Assembly: GCF_011382985.1 (NCBI RefSeq)
Contig: NZ_CP049933.1
Location: 806,001-870,000 of the forward strand
Source: Leucobacter coleopterorum
GTDB lineage: Bacteria; Actinomycetota; Actinomycetes; Actinomycetales; Microbacteriaceae
Length of the DNA: 64,000 nt
Reading direction: 5' to 3'
Below the pieces are notes generated by a model. The model was not told the DNA's origin. It did no database searches and was given only the letters and a program-made list of their open reading frames with translations. Shown here in pieces: positions 8,374 to 18,211 of the stretch. A program made the position numbers and the translations under genes. Numbering within the stretch: the stretch's first letter is position 1; each line of letters begins with the position of its first letter.

Positions 8374-8521
8374 GGCTGCTTGGCCGAGCGGAAGAGTAGA
8401 GTTCAACATTTGTTCATCTGGTGGTGTGGCGCGGTTCATGAGAACAGCCCACACTTGAAGCAGTGCGCACAGGCGCAATTAGAGGCGCCGCTGGCGCAGC
8501 AGCAATGAGAGAGGGGACCGC

Positions 8522-9163
8522 ATGCGTGAGGTCTTTCAGCAGTCACTTCGTGAAGTGCAAGATCGTCTGGTAGAAATTGCCAGCCTCGTGGAATCTTCGA
8601 TTACCGCGGCGACAACGGCGTTTGGCGAGTCTGACGTGGCGCTCGCTGAGGGAGTCATTGACAACGTGGACGAGATCGAAGAGATGGCGGCAACGCTTGA
8701 CCAGCTCGCGATCGACATTCTCGCAAGACAGCAGCCAGTCGCATCGGACCTGCGGCTTGTCGTGGGAGCTTTGCGAATGAGCGCCTCGCTCGAGCGTATG
8801 GCCGATCTGGCGCAGCATATCGCGCAGTTGGCGCGCTACCGCTACCCGGAGAGCGCGATCCCGAAGGGGCTAAAAAAGACCTTTGCGCGTATGGGGGCTC
8901 TCGACGTCAAGATGGCGGGAAAGATTGTCGAGCTGCTCCGGACGCAGGATGCGGCCGTCATTGACGAGGTTCGAGACCTCGACGATGACCTCGACGAACT
9001 GCACGCAAAAGTGTTCGAAAAGGTACTGAGCGACAAACTCGCAAACGACCCTACCGGTGTCGTAGACGCTACGCTTGCGAGCCGCTATCACGAACGCTTT
9101 GGTGATCATGCCGTGAGTGTTGCCAAGCAGATGCAGTTCTTCTTGAGCGGATCCCTAGATTAA
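8522..9163 (+). CDS. phoU: Phosphate-signalling regulator PhoU
   Basis: PhoU restrains the phosphate two-component kinase when phosphate is plentiful. The 213-residue all-helical protein carries two PhoU repeats with the metal-binding-type patterns (first repeat around ETIEEMAATLDQLAIDIL-like segment, second around HERFGDHAVSVAKQM). It starts MREVFQQSLREVQDRL as usual, behind GAGAGGGG. It is transcribed divergently from senX3-regX3, the standard actinobacterial arrangement. The frame is intact. Confidence 0.95.
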   Translation: MREVFQQSLREVQDRLVEIASLVESSITAATTAFGESDVALAEGVIDNVDEIEEMAATLDQLAIDILARQQPVASDLRLVVGALRMSASLERMADLAQHIAQLARYRYPESAIPKGLKKTFARMGALDVKMAGKIVELLRTQDAAVIDEVRDLDDDLDELHAKVFEKVLSDKLANDPTGVVDATLASRYHERFGDHAVSVAKQMQFFLSGSLD

Positions 9164-9197
9164 GGATCAACACACGTAACAAAGCGAGTGCTCACGG

Positions 9198-9203
9198 TAG
9201 GCT
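9198..9203 (+). promoter_or_regulatory. Leaderless -10 of cysS
   Basis: TAGGCT followed by 6 nt and GTG 9210. It decides between the TTG at 9204 and the GTG at 9210 in favour of the latter. Confidence 0.6.
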
Positions 9204-9209
9204 TTGAGC

Positions 9210-10706
9210 GTGAAACAACGCATTTACGACTCGCGCGCACAAGGGCTCGTCGACTTCACCCCAATGGTGGCCGGAGAGATCGGCATGTATGTGTGTGGGC
9301 CGACGGTGCAGTCAGAATCCCACATTGGGCACCTGCGCAGTGCGCTCGTCTACGACCAGATGCGGCGCTGGTTTACCGCAACGGGTCACCGAGTCACGCT
9401 GATCCGTAACGTGACTGACATTGACGACAAGATTCTCGAAAAATCTCAGCAGGGTCAGGCGGTCGGTTGCTTCGAGGAGTGGTGGGCTCTTGCATACCGA
9501 ATCGAACGTGAGTTCACCGCGGCATACGAGGCCATCGGCGTACTTGCGCCAACATACGAGCCCCGTGCCACCGCAAACATTCGCGAAATGGTTGCGCTGA
9601 TTGAACGATTGATCGAACGCGGTCACGCCTACCCTGCGGCGGATGGCTCTGCGAGTGTCTACTTCGACACTGCAAGCTGGTCGGACTATGGGTCTTTGAC
9701 TCGGCAAAAGCGTGATCAGATGGAGGATGCCGCCGATTCTGAGCCGGTTGGCAAGCGGGATCCGAGGGATTTTGCGCTTTGGAAGGCGCATCGTGACTCT
9801 GAACCTGAGACGGCAGCTTGGCCGTCGCCGTGGGGACTCGGTCGCCCGGGGTGGCACATTGAGTGCTCGGCCATGGCGTCGCGGTATCTCGGTGAAGAGT
9901 TCGATATTCACGGCGGCGGGCTCGACCTGCGCTTTCCGCATCACGAGAACGAAATGGCCCAGTCGACGGCGGCGGGTTTCAGGTTTGCGCGACACTGGAT
10001 TCACAACGGCCTTGTAAATACCGGTGGCCAGAAGATGTCGAAATCACTCGGCAACTCGCTATTCGCTTCTGAACTGTTGCGGGCTGCGCGGCCGATCGTG
10101 CTGCGTTACTACCTGGGGTCGGCACACTATCGTTCGGTGCTTGACTACTCAGCAGAAGCGCTCGAAGAGGCGGCAATCGCGTTTAGTCGCATTGAGAGCT
10201 TCCTCGATCGAGCCTGGCGTTTTGTAGCGGAAACCCAGGCTAATCCCGTCGCGGGCGAAGCCCACGCTGCCCTTTACTTAGGTGCACGTAACGGCTCAAC
10301 CTCGAGCGAGGCTTTGCCAGACGCCTTCGTGGCGGCTATGCTTGACGACTTCGGCGTTCCGCAGGCGCTTGCGGCGCTTCACGGCGCTGTGCGGGCAGGC
10401 AACACGGCGATTGATGCGGGTGACACCGACTCCGCACTCGCTCGCGCGTGCGAGGTCGTCGCGATGCTTGATGTGCTGGGAATTGACCCTCGCTCGAAGG
10501 AGTGGGGTGGATCCTCAACCTTCGAAACGAGCACTGGGGGAGAACCTGCGGCCCTCGATGCTCTCGTAGGCGCACTCATTGAGCAGCGTGCTCAGGCCCG
10601 CGCAGAAAAAGACTTTGCCACAAGCGACGCAATTCGAGTTCGTTTGCTTGAGGCGGGAATCACACTTGAAGACAACCCAACCGGAACACGCTGGAGCCTG
10701 ACATGA
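9210..10706 (+). CDS. cysS: Cysteinyl-tRNA synthetase
   Basis: Class I aminoacyl-tRNA synthetase charging tRNA-Cys. Visible are YVCGPTVQSESHIGHLRSAL (Zn-binding Cys and the HIGH motif), GWHIECSAM (second Zn Cys), FPHHENEMAQS (Zn His/Glu) and the KMSKS loop in GGQKMSKSLGNS. The KMSKS sequence and length (498 residues) fit CysS rather than the mycothiol ligase MshC. The frame is intact. The stop overlaps the rlmB ATG, a conserved actinobacterial pair. Confidence 0.96.
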   Translation: MKQRIYDSRAQGLVDFTPMVAGEIGMYVCGPTVQSESHIGHLRSALVYDQMRRWFTATGHRVTLIRNVTDIDDKILEKSQQGQAVGCFEEWWALAYRIEREFTAAYEAIGVLAPTYEPRATANIREMVALIERLIERGHAYPAADGSASVYFDTASWSDYGSLTRQKRDQMEDAADSEPVGKRDPRDFALWKAHRDSEPETAAWPSPWGLGRPGWHIECSAMASRYLGEEFDIHGGGLDLRFPHHENEMAQSTAAGFRFARHWIHNGLVNTGGQKMSKSLGNSLFASELLRAARPIVLRYYLGSAHYRSVLDYSAEALEEAAIAFSRIESFLDRAWRFVAETQANPVAGEAHAALYLGARNGSTSSEALPDAFVAAMLDDFGVPQALAALHGAVRAGNTAIDAGDTDSALARACEVVAMLDVLGIDPRSKEWGGSSTFETSTGGEPAALDALVGALIEQRAQARAEKDFATSDAIRVRLLEAGITLEDNPTGTRWSLT

Positions 10707-11701
10707 GTAACAAGAGCAACCGCACGGGAGCCGTGCGCAAAAAGGGACTCGGCAAGGGCGTGGGTTCCGGAGGGCAGGGGCGTCAGGCTCTTGAGGGTCG
10801 TAAGCCAACTCCAAAGGCTGAGGATCGACCCTACCACCCCGCTGGTAAAGCAAAAGCGGCGAAGGATCGTTATGAGGCCGCCAAGAAGCGCCATATGGCG
10901 GGTGGCCCTGATCGTGGAGGCCAGCGTGGTGGTAGCAAAAAGAGCGATGATTCCGAGCTAGTTACCGGGCGCAACTCGGTTGTCGAGGCGCTGCGCGCCA
11001 AGATTCCCGCGACGACGCTCTACATTGCCGCACGTGTCGAAATGGATGATCGCACGCGCGAGATTCTTCGCCTTGCAACGCAGCGGAATATTCCGGTTCT
11101 TGAGATCATGCGGCCCGAAATGGATCGGATGCTGGATCGTGACAGCGTGCACCAGGGTGTTGTGTTGAAGGTGCCGCCGATGGAGTATGCCCATCCCATG
11201 GATGTGCTTGACGGTGTGCTTGATCATGATGGAAATCCCCTTCTGGTTGCGCTTGATGGTGTCACGGATCCGCGCAACCTTGGTGCCATCATCCGGTCCG
11301 TCGCCGCGTTCGGCGGGCAGGGCGTTATCGTGCCGCAGCGGCGCTCAGCGGGCTTGAACTCTGCCGCTTGGAAGACTTCGGCGGGTGCCGCGGCGAGGAT
11401 TCCGGTGGCGATGGCCTCGAATCTGACGCAAACACTCAAAGAGCTCAAGAAGCGTGGAGTGTTTATTGTTGGGCTTGATGGCGGCGGCGATGTGATGCTG
11501 CCTGGCCTGGAGCTTGCGGACCGTCCAATGGTGCTGGTCATTGGCAGCGAGGGCAAAGGCCTTTCACGTCTCGTCGCCGATACCTGTGATGCGATTGTGT
11601 CGATCCCGATCTCTGCGACGACGGAATCCCTCAATGCAGGCATCGCTGCGAGCGTCGCGCTGTATGAAGTCTCAAAGTTGCGCGCAGAAAAGTCCTCATA
11701 A
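10703..11701 (+). CDS. rlmB: 23S rRNA (guanosine-2'-O-)-methyltransferase RlmB (SpoU family)
   Basis: The 332-residue protein has a long basic, Gly/Lys-rich N-terminal extension of about 85 residues (common in actinobacteria), the SpoU substrate-binding domain from SELVTGRNSVVEAL, and the trefoil-knot SPOUT domain with motif 1 LDGVTDPRNLGAIIRS, motif 2 VIGSEGKGLSRL and motif 3 ESLNAGIAASVALYE. It 2'-O-methylates a 23S rRNA guanosine using SAM. Its ATG overlaps the cysS stop by 4 nt. The 3' end overlaps the convergent Rv3235-like gene by 6 bp. Confidence 0.93.
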   Translation: MSNKSNRTGAVRKKGLGKGVGSGGQGRQALEGRKPTPKAEDRPYHPAGKAKAAKDRYEAAKKRHMAGGPDRGGQRGGSKKSDDSELVTGRNSVVEALRAKIPATTLYIAARVEMDDRTREILRLATQRNIPVLEIMRPEMDRMLDRDSVHQGVVLKVPPMEYAHPMDVLDGVLDHDGNPLLVALDGVTDPRNLGAIIRSVAAFGGQGVIVPQRRSAGLNSAAWKTSAGAAARIPVAMASNLTQTLKELKKRGVFIVGLDGGGDVMLPGLELADRPMVLVIGSEGKGLSRLVADTCDAIVSIPISATTESLNAGIAASVALYEVSKLRAEKSS

Positions 11702-12178
11702 TACGGTGAGGTCGGTCGCTCGCCAGCGCTGGTGCAGAAACTCCAGTCGGATGGCAATTGCGGTCGATCGAACCTCTGTCTGTACGACCACAGTTGCCTC
11801 GGCAACGCGGTTTGAAAGCTGGCTGAGGTGGACCTTGCCGGGGACGGGAACTAGGCGGCGGTTGTCGCGGTAGAGAGAGCGCCGTTCGGTCCAAGCTGCC
11901 CGGCGTGATGTGAGTTGTTCTACGACACCCCTCGTGATCCAGGCGCCAAGCTGCGCAATAGAACGAGATCCGTCGAGTGCTTCATAACCGTAGATTGCGA
12001 GTTTTTGAATCATTCGCGAGTCCGGCGGGGGAATGTCATCAGAGGGTAGTCGCTGGTGGTCCTGAAAGCCCTTCAGTCTGGGGACCGCGTGTAAGTGTCG
12101 TTTGGGGTGGGAGTCGTGCGGCGTAAGTGCGAGAACAGGTTTGAGCGCGAGCGATCCCCTTGTTGTATGCGATGACAT
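11696..12178 (-). CDS. Rv3235-like (DUF6459-type) protein
   Basis: 160 residues. The C-terminal 100 residues show the pattern of the actinobacterial Rv3235 family: a helical start (MIQKLAIYGYEALDGSR), AQLGAWITRGVVEQL, a basic stretch, then beta strands ending AIAIRLEFLHQRWRATDL. The N-terminal 60 residues are Pro/His-rich and probably disordered. Function unknown; relatives often lie near secA, which is not in view. Assignment is by remembered family pattern and needs a profile search to confirm. Confidence 0.6.
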   Translation of the reverse strand: MSSHTTRGSLALKPVLALTPHDSHPKRHLHAVPRLKGFQDHQRLPSDDIPPPDSRMIQKLAIYGYEALDGSRSIAQLGAWITRGVVEQLTSRRAAWTERRSLYRDNRRLVPVPGKVHLSQLSNRVAEATVVVQTEVRSTAIAIRLEFLHQRWRATDLTVL

Positions 12179-12362
12179 TACAGAACCTTTCTGGCTATTT
12201 TGTGGCTATTGGAAAGTTTTTAGCTGATGTTTATTTATGAGAAGGCTTCGGGTTTTAACCATAAAACGTTTGCCTTAGTGTGCGTCAAGATCACCTGAGC
12301 CCAGGCCATTTATGGCGTGATTGAAGAGTGCAAAATGGAGCTCGTTGTTGTCGTGAGTGCCA

Positions 12363-12368
12363 TAGGCT
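12363..12368 (+). promoter_or_regulatory. Leaderless -10 of the PdtaS-like kinase
   Basis: TAGGCT, 6 nt (TGTCTG), then GTG 12375. The 196 bp upstream to 12179 are AT-richer and hold the divergent promoters and no gene. Confidence 0.6.
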
Positions 12369-12374
12369 TGTCTG

Positions 12375-13884
12375 GTGGCAACTTTGCGGAACCTTACGGA
12401 AAAGTACTCGTCTCTCAGCGAAGAAGAGATCGAGTGGCTTGAGCTGCTCAGCCTCGACTGGCAACTGCTTGCCGACTTGGCACTGAGCGATGTGGTGCTT
12501 TGGGTGCCAACCTCAGATGACGGTTACCTCGCGGTGGCGCACAGCCGTCCGGCGGGATCCGTGACGCTGTTCTATCGAGATGTCATCGGTGATTTTCTGC
12601 GTACAGATTGGCGTTCGCTCGTTGATGAGGCGATGGAAACTGAGCAGCCCGCGGTTTCAACCTCACCTGCCTGGTACGAAGAGAACCCAATGCGTCTTGC
12701 AGCGTATTCGGTCAATCGACGCGACAGTTCGGGACAGACGCTCGGCCCGTTCGCGGTGATCACCGTGCACACAAGTGTGGCTGACACTCAAAAAGCCTCA
12801 CGCATTGCCGCAGCTTTCCGTGAGGTCTCCGAAGATCTATTTGGTATGGTGCAGCACGGTGAGTTTCCGGTTCCCGGAAATACCAGGGGGGAGAACAGGG
12901 ATCCCCGCGCGCTTCGGATGGGCTTGTCCGGGTTAACCTGGACGGCATCGCGACCTTCGCTAGTCCAAACACCCAGACCACGTTCTACACGATTGGGTTT
13001 CGAGACGAAATCGAGGGCGAAGACTTCTCAGAGGTGATCGCGAATGTTGTCAAGGGCCAATTCGACACCAATGAGTCGCTCCCGTTAATCGCCCAAGCGA
13101 AGGTTGCGAAGCGTGTCGAGATCGAGGCTGGTGGTCGAACTATTACCCTGCGTTCGATCCCGGTTACTCGAGACGGTCAGCGGGTTGGTGGTGTGGTGCT
13201 CACGCGCGACATCACTGAACTCAGGCAGCAGGCCCAAGAGCTGGTCACCAAAGACGCCACCATTCGCGAGATTCATCACCGCGTGAAGAACAATCTGCAG
13301 ACCGTTGCCTCACTCCTGCGTGTTCAGGCTCGCCGTGCGCGCAGTGAGGAAGCGAAACAGGTACTTGGGCAGGCGATGCGACGTGTTGCGGCTATTGCGG
13401 TCGTGCATGACACGCTTTCGACTGGGCTCTCACAGATTGTTGACTTTGACGTTGTGTTTGACCGTGTGCTGGGTCTGGCAGCTGAGGTTGCAAGCCTGCA
13501 CGGCACTACGGTTCACCCGCGCAAGGAAGGCAAGTTCGGTGAGCTTCCCTCCGAATACGCAACTCCGCTCGCGCTTGCCCTCACCGAGATTGTGACCAAC
13601 GCCGTGGAACACGGACTTGCTGGACGCGAGGGGAGGTCACTATCAACGCTCATCGCAGCGATGAGCGGCTCGCGGTTGAGGTTATTGACAACGGTACGGG
13701 ACTGCCCGGCGGCACCGTCGGTGACGGACTCGGTACTCAGATCGTGCGCACCCTCATCGAGGGTGAACTCGGTGGATCGATTGCCTGGGGTCCTGATGTG
13801 GGCGGCGGAACCCGGGTGGCGATCCAAGTGCCACTGCACTGGATCTCCACCCAGACCCGCGAAATGCCGCGTGTAAAGGGTTAA
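12375..13884 (+). CDS. pdtaS: PdtaS-type soluble histidine kinase (frame broken twice)
   Basis: Kinase of the PdtaS/PdtaR family, in which the partner is an ANTAR RNA-binding regulator. The N-terminal GAF-like domain (residues 1-150) is followed by a PAS-like domain, the HisKA_2 motif IREIHHRVKNNLQTVASLL and a HATPase domain. Lesion 1: CCCC at 12903-12906 must be CCCCC. Lesion 2: GGGG at 13630-13633 must be GGGGG, restoring EVTINAH and then VIDNGTGLPGG and GDGLGTQIVRTL. The corrected protein is about 503 residues, normal for the family, and stops at 13884, overlapping the convergent gene by 4 bp. No membrane segment is present. Confidence 0.88.
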
Positions 13885-14234
13885 GGGCGGCGGTTGCGGA
13901 TCAGGACCGCTGCGCCGACCCCGAGCAACAGCAGGCCGAGCCCGATGACGGTTGCGGTGATCCACGTGGTTGTGTCCGGCAGACCCGGGTAGAGGGTTCG
14001 CTGCGCAACGTAACCGCAGAACGCGAGGATCAGGGCACCCCAGACAATCGGCCCCGTTCGTGGTTGAACTCGACGAGATACTGCCGTTCTTCCCGCACCA
14101 GCATCTCGCAGTGTTGGTGCTGGGGGTGCGGCTGGTGAGGAATGTGGCTGCTGCTCTCCCAGCGCTTCAGTGGGTAGCGAGCCCGTGGGATCCTCGTCGG
14201 GAACCTGACCTATTGGTTGTGGCTCGGTATTCAT
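13881..14234 (-). CDS. Small membrane protein downstream of the PspC/LiaF-like gene
   Basis: 117 residues: a Pro/Glu/Ala-rich cytoplasmic N-terminus of about 60 residues, then two hydrophobic helices (GPIVWGALILAFCGYVA and the ITATVIGLGLLLLGVGAA stretch) and a short basic end RNRRP. Not recognised beyond this. Its ATG overlaps the stop of the PspC-domain gene by 4 nt, so it is co-translated with it and probably belongs to the same envelope-stress set. Confidence 0.75.
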   Translation of the reverse strand: MNTEPQPIGQVPDEDPTGSLPTEALGEQQPHSSPAAPPAPTLRDAGAGRTAVSRRVQPRTGPIVWGALILAFCGYVAQRTLYPGLPDTTTWITATVIGLGLLLLGVGAAVLIRNRRP

Positions 14235-16020
14235 CGTGCTGCCTCCAGCTCTAAGTCTTTGATGTCTTGCTTGAGCTGAGCGCGTTCTGACTCGAGCTTG
14301 TTGCGGTCGCTCCTGCTGAGCCCGGGCTCATCAAGCTGCCACTCGACAGTTGCGAGCTTATCTTCGAGTTGCTCCATTTTTTCGGAGGAGCGCTGGCTCG
14401 GTTGTTCCGTGGAGCTCGGGCTCGTCGGGTTGATCTCGGAAACCGTTGTTCCCTGTGGATCAATCACTTTCACATTGCCGGCGAGTAGATAGACAGTGAC
14501 TTGAAATACCGAAGCGGAACTGCCCTCGTTTGAGCTGAAATTTGCCGTGATCGTTTTGCCGAGAAAGGGTCCTGCCGCATTCAGCTTTGTGTCACCTTGC
14601 TGCTCTGTGATGTTTCCCGCGAGCACTCTGACATTGACCTTCGTGGATCGATCTTGGGGAAGCGTTACCGTCGAGTTCCCGGCGAGCTGCCAGATCACAA
14701 AGTCATCTGCTGTGTCTGCATCAGGACGATGCCCCTTGGAATCATTGAGATGGCTCAGGTCGAGCCGTGTGTTGCCCGCGATGAGAACGGCTCCGGGGGC
14801 CTTTGCGCCATTGAGATCCATCGTGCCGAACGGCTGGAACTGGGTACCCCACGGAAGAATCGAGGTAAACATCAGCGTTACTACTCCACAGGCTGCGAGA
14901 AAGCCTATCCAGCCGGTATTGCGGCCGCGAATTCCCGCGACGATCAGCGAGATCGCTAGAACCGCGAGTGCTGCGACGAGCGCCGCGACAGCGATGCTGC
15001 CAGGGGCCGATATGACACCACCGACGCCGTTTGCCCAGAGTGCGGTGATCCCACCGGCGAGTAATGCGAGTGCGAGGGTGAATGTAATGTGCGCGGTTCC
15101 CAGCTTTCGGGCCTCGTGCTGCTCCGCATACCTCGCGCTCCAGTCGTCTGCGCGTTTGCCAAGATCTTGGCCCCAGGCATCGGCCTTTTTGCCGAAATCC
15201 TGGCCCCAGGCGTCAGCTTTCTTGCTGAAATCCTCGCCCCAGTTACGGGCCTGCTCGCCGAACGGCGCGCTGGAGCCTGCTGTCCAAGTGGAACTGCGTC
15301 CCGCTGAGTCTGCCGTCCATTGCTGTTGTGAGGTACCGCCGGTTGCGTCCGCTGAGTCAGCCTGGTCCTTCGAACGTTGGGTGTCGGCTGGCGCTGGTCC
15401 TGCGTCCGTTTGAGGTGGCGCGGTGGCGCTGGGAGTATAATCGGTGCTTCCAGGGGTGCCTGAGTTTGTGTATCCCGACTGCTGTTTGGCAGCTTGCTCT
15501 CGTGCGAGGTGCTCGGTACCCCGAGCACGAACGGTTCGCGAGATCCAGATTGACGCAAATACGATAATGGCGATCCAGACGAGCCAGGTGATTGTTCCTG
15601 ACAACCAACCGGGTAGACCAAACACGCCCCAGGGGCAAGGGCCCATCCGAACGCACTGGGGGTGAACAGATTGAGCAATGCTGGGATGGCCATCAGTGCC
15701 ACCACAACTACTGCGACGATCGTCCACCCCTCTGCTCGCCCCCGGAATAGATCCTCCAGTCGGATCCGACCTGAGAAATCTGGCAAGAGGAGCCAGCCGG
15801 CGAGGTAAAGAAGAATCCCTGGGCCGCCAAGCAGCGCGAGAACAACGAAGATGCCACGGACGATGAGCGGGTCAATGCCCGCTTTCGCTGCTATTCCGCC
15901 AGCTACACCGGCGAACCAGCGATCGGATCCGCGGGCAATACCGAGCCCGCGAATCCAAGCGAAGAAACCGCCTGTGGGTTGAGGAGGAGACTGAGGATCT
16001 GGATCGGGTGTTGTGTTCAT
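14231..16020 (-). CDS. PspC-domain membrane protein with LiaF-like C-terminus (frame broken once)
   Basis: From the ATG at 16020: an N-terminal PspC domain (GSDRWFAGVAGGIAAKAG... PGILLYLAGWLLLPD), further membrane helices, a Gln/Thr/Ser-rich linker, three 11-residue repeats, four helices, and a C-terminal beta-helix-like LiaF/DUF2154-type region (LIAGNTRLDLSHL, WQLAGNSTVTLP, VRVLAGNITE, VYLLAGNVKV), then a charged coiled coil. CCCC at 15627-15630 (GGGG coding) must be five, restoring ALAPGGVFGLPGW; corrected length is about 596. It is divergent from a PspC-domain kinase/LuxR pair, a LiaFSR-like envelope-stress arrangement by analogy. Confidence 0.82.
15148..15250 (-). repeat. Three 33-bp repeats coding for an 11-residue amphipathic motif
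   Basis: Within the PspC/LiaF-like gene three in-frame 33-bp units encode KKADAWGQDFG-type repeats (SKKADAWGQDF, GKKADAWGQDL, GKRADDWSARY). An 11-residue period with Trp and alternating Lys/Asp fits an amphipathic helix lying on a membrane surface. Confidence 0.7.
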
Positions 16021-16121
16021 GTTGTAAGTCTGCCGATGTTGCGTTGGTCGTGCCATCGGGGTTCACCCTGATTTGCCCCTGAGTCTTGTGTTCTGAACCC
16101 CTGAATGTCGGCGCTAGGTGC

Positions 16122-16127
16122 TTGGAT
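16122..16127 (+). promoter_or_regulatory. Weak leaderless-type -10 of the PspC-domain kinase
   Basis: TTGGAT with a 6-nt gap to the ATG at 16134. It has the same spacing as the other leaderless sites but lacks the conserved A at position 2. Confidence 0.35.
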
Positions 16128-16133
16128 AGATGC

Positions 16134-17509
16134 ATGGCCGCTGTCCCACTCACACGTTCGCGCGATGACCGCATTATCGCGGGTGTGTGCGGTGGACTCG
16201 CAGCCCATCTGAGCTTGCCTGTGGTTGCAGTGCGTATTGCAGTACTGGTACTCGCGCTGTTTGGGGGAGCAGGAACCCTGCTGTATCTCTGGTTGTGGAT
16301 CACGGTGCCTGTGCGGAGCGAGGCAGATGGCATCGTGCCGCTACGCAAGGCACTAACGAGACCTTCTGAGCCAAAACTGCCGCCTCTCTTTTCTTCTCCC
16401 TTGAACGGCAAAGCCGCGTTCTTTCCGCCCGTTGGTGAATCGCAAAGTCCGCCAAAACCAGAGACCGACACGCACCTGCGACCGCGATGGCCAATCGCGG
16501 AACTGCTGTTAGGGACATGTCTGCTCGTCGCCGGAGTAGGGCTTGTGCTCTCTCAAATTGGGGTACAGATCAACCTTGAACTCATCCTCCCCGCAATGGC
16601 GGTGCTGGTAGGGGTTGGGCTGGCCTGGTGGCAAATCGCAGATCGGGATCGGCCAGACCGTAACCAAGTGCCCCGTGTGCTGGGTGCACTAGCGCTCGTG
16701 GCCGTCGGGGTACTGATGTTTTTTGTGACGGCCCAAGAGCCGAGTGTCTGGACGGTCGTGGCAGCGGCAGCGGCTGTCTTGGCGGGAGTGGCCCTGGCTA
16801 TTGCGCCGTGGTTGCTTCGTGTGAACCGCGAGCTCATGGCTGAGCGCGCTGCTCGTGCGCGGGAGAGCGAGCGCTCGGAGATTGCTGCCCACCTGCACGA
16901 TTCGGTGCTGCAGACGCTTGCTCTGATTCAACAGCGCTCGGACCCGGGTAGCGAGGTCGCGAGGCTCGCCCGTCGGCAGGAACGTGAATTGCGAGAGTGG
17001 CTGTTCCGCACCGCAGACGGTGCCCCGTGGAACAGGTGGAAGCCGTTGACACTGAGTTGCGAGCGCACGCGGCGGCGCTAGAAAATGAGTATGCGGTTCG
17101 TTTTGAAATTGTCGCGGTCGGGGCTGGCGAAGGGGTTGTTGCCCCGACGGCAATCGTTGCCGCGGCGCGTGAGGCAATGCTGAATGCTGCCAGGCACGCC
17201 GGTGGTGATGTCACTGTGTACCTTGAAGTGACTCCGGATCGCGTCACTCTTGACGTTACAGACCGCGGGCCGGGTATTGACGCTGAGGCGCTACCAGAGG
17301 GCCGCATGGGCGTGCGGGAGTCCATTCTTGGGCGCATGGAGCGCGCCGGCGGAACCGCGAGGATTGTTCCGGGGCCGGGAGGCAATGGCGCCGCTGTCAG
17401 GCTATCCCTTCCGAGAGATCAGGATTCGACTCAGGGCCAGTCAGTTGGCGGGCCAACAACTGTGCCAAATCACACCGTCAATGTTACCGAGGGGAAATCA
17501 CATGAATGA
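16134..17509 (+). CDS. PspC-domain sensor histidine kinase, DesK/NarL class (frame broken once)
   Basis: Start at ATG 16134 gives a PspC domain at once (RSRDDRIIAGVCGGLAAHL... GGAGTLLYLWLWITVPV). Further helices follow, then the HisKA_3 motif IAAHLHDSVLQTLALIQQ and an HATPase domain (EAMLNAARHAGG, DRGPGIDAEALPEGRMGV). The frame breaks after TADGAP: CCCC at 17023-17026 should be CCCCC, giving VEQVEAVDTEL. Corrected length is about 458 residues. The stop overlaps the LuxR-family regulator by 8 bp. Divergence from another PspC protein suggests both sense the same envelope signal. Confidence 0.88.
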
Positions 17510-18206
17510 GCCATATCGTCCCCAACCGAGGGATCATGCGGGTGCCGAGCCGAATCCCATTCGTGTGGTGATCGTTGACGACCACCAGATCTTTCGAACA
17601 GGTTTGCGCGCAGAACTCGGAGCAGAACTCGACGTTGTTGGAGAATCGGCGACGGTCGACGAGGCGATTGCTGCAATCCCGAGTCTCAAGCCAGACGTCG
17701 TTTTGCTCGACGTGCACCTCCCGGAGGGAAAGGCGGCGGTGGTGCCGAAGTGCTGCGAGAACTCTCTGAACGATCGGAGGTAAAAGCGACGCGATTTCTT
17801 GCGCTGAGCGTTTCTGATGCGGCTGATGACGTGGTGAGTGTGATTCGAGCGGGGCGCGCGGATATCTCACGAAAGCCTCCTCCGGGGCCGAAGTCACGGC
17901 CGCCGTGCTGCGGGTTTACGGTGGAGACGCGGTGTTCTCCCTCGGCTCGCGGGGTTTGTGCTTGATGCTTTTGGAACGGGCACTGGTGAGACGGCAGACG
18001 CTGATGACGAGCTCGACCGGCTGTCAACGCGTGAACAAGAGGTGATGCGCATGATTGCACGCGGGTACGCTTACAAAGAGGTCGCAGCCGAGCTGTTTCT
18101 TTCGGTAAAAACGGTGGAGACTCACGTCTCGAATGTGCTGCGTAAATTGCAGCTCTCGAACCGCCACGAGCTGACCGCCTGGGCCCTGAGCCGCCGTTTG
18201 CTGTAG
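17502..18206 (+). CDS. LuxR/NarL-family response regulator (frame broken three times)
   Basis: The receiver domain begins IRVVIVDDHQIFRTGL with phospho-acceptor in VVLLDVHLP; the C-terminal HTH is LSTREQEVMRMIARGYAYKEVAAELFLSVK in pieces, followed by TVETHVSNVLRKL. Three one-base deletions separate these parts: near 17721-17728 (short C or G run), GGGG at 17851-17854 (should be five, restoring RAGARGYLTKAS), and CCC at 17939-17941 (restoring VFSPRLAGFVLDAF). Corrected length is about 235 residues. Partner of the upstream PspC-domain kinase, with overlapping genes. Confidence 0.85.
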
Positions 18207-18211
18207 CGAAC

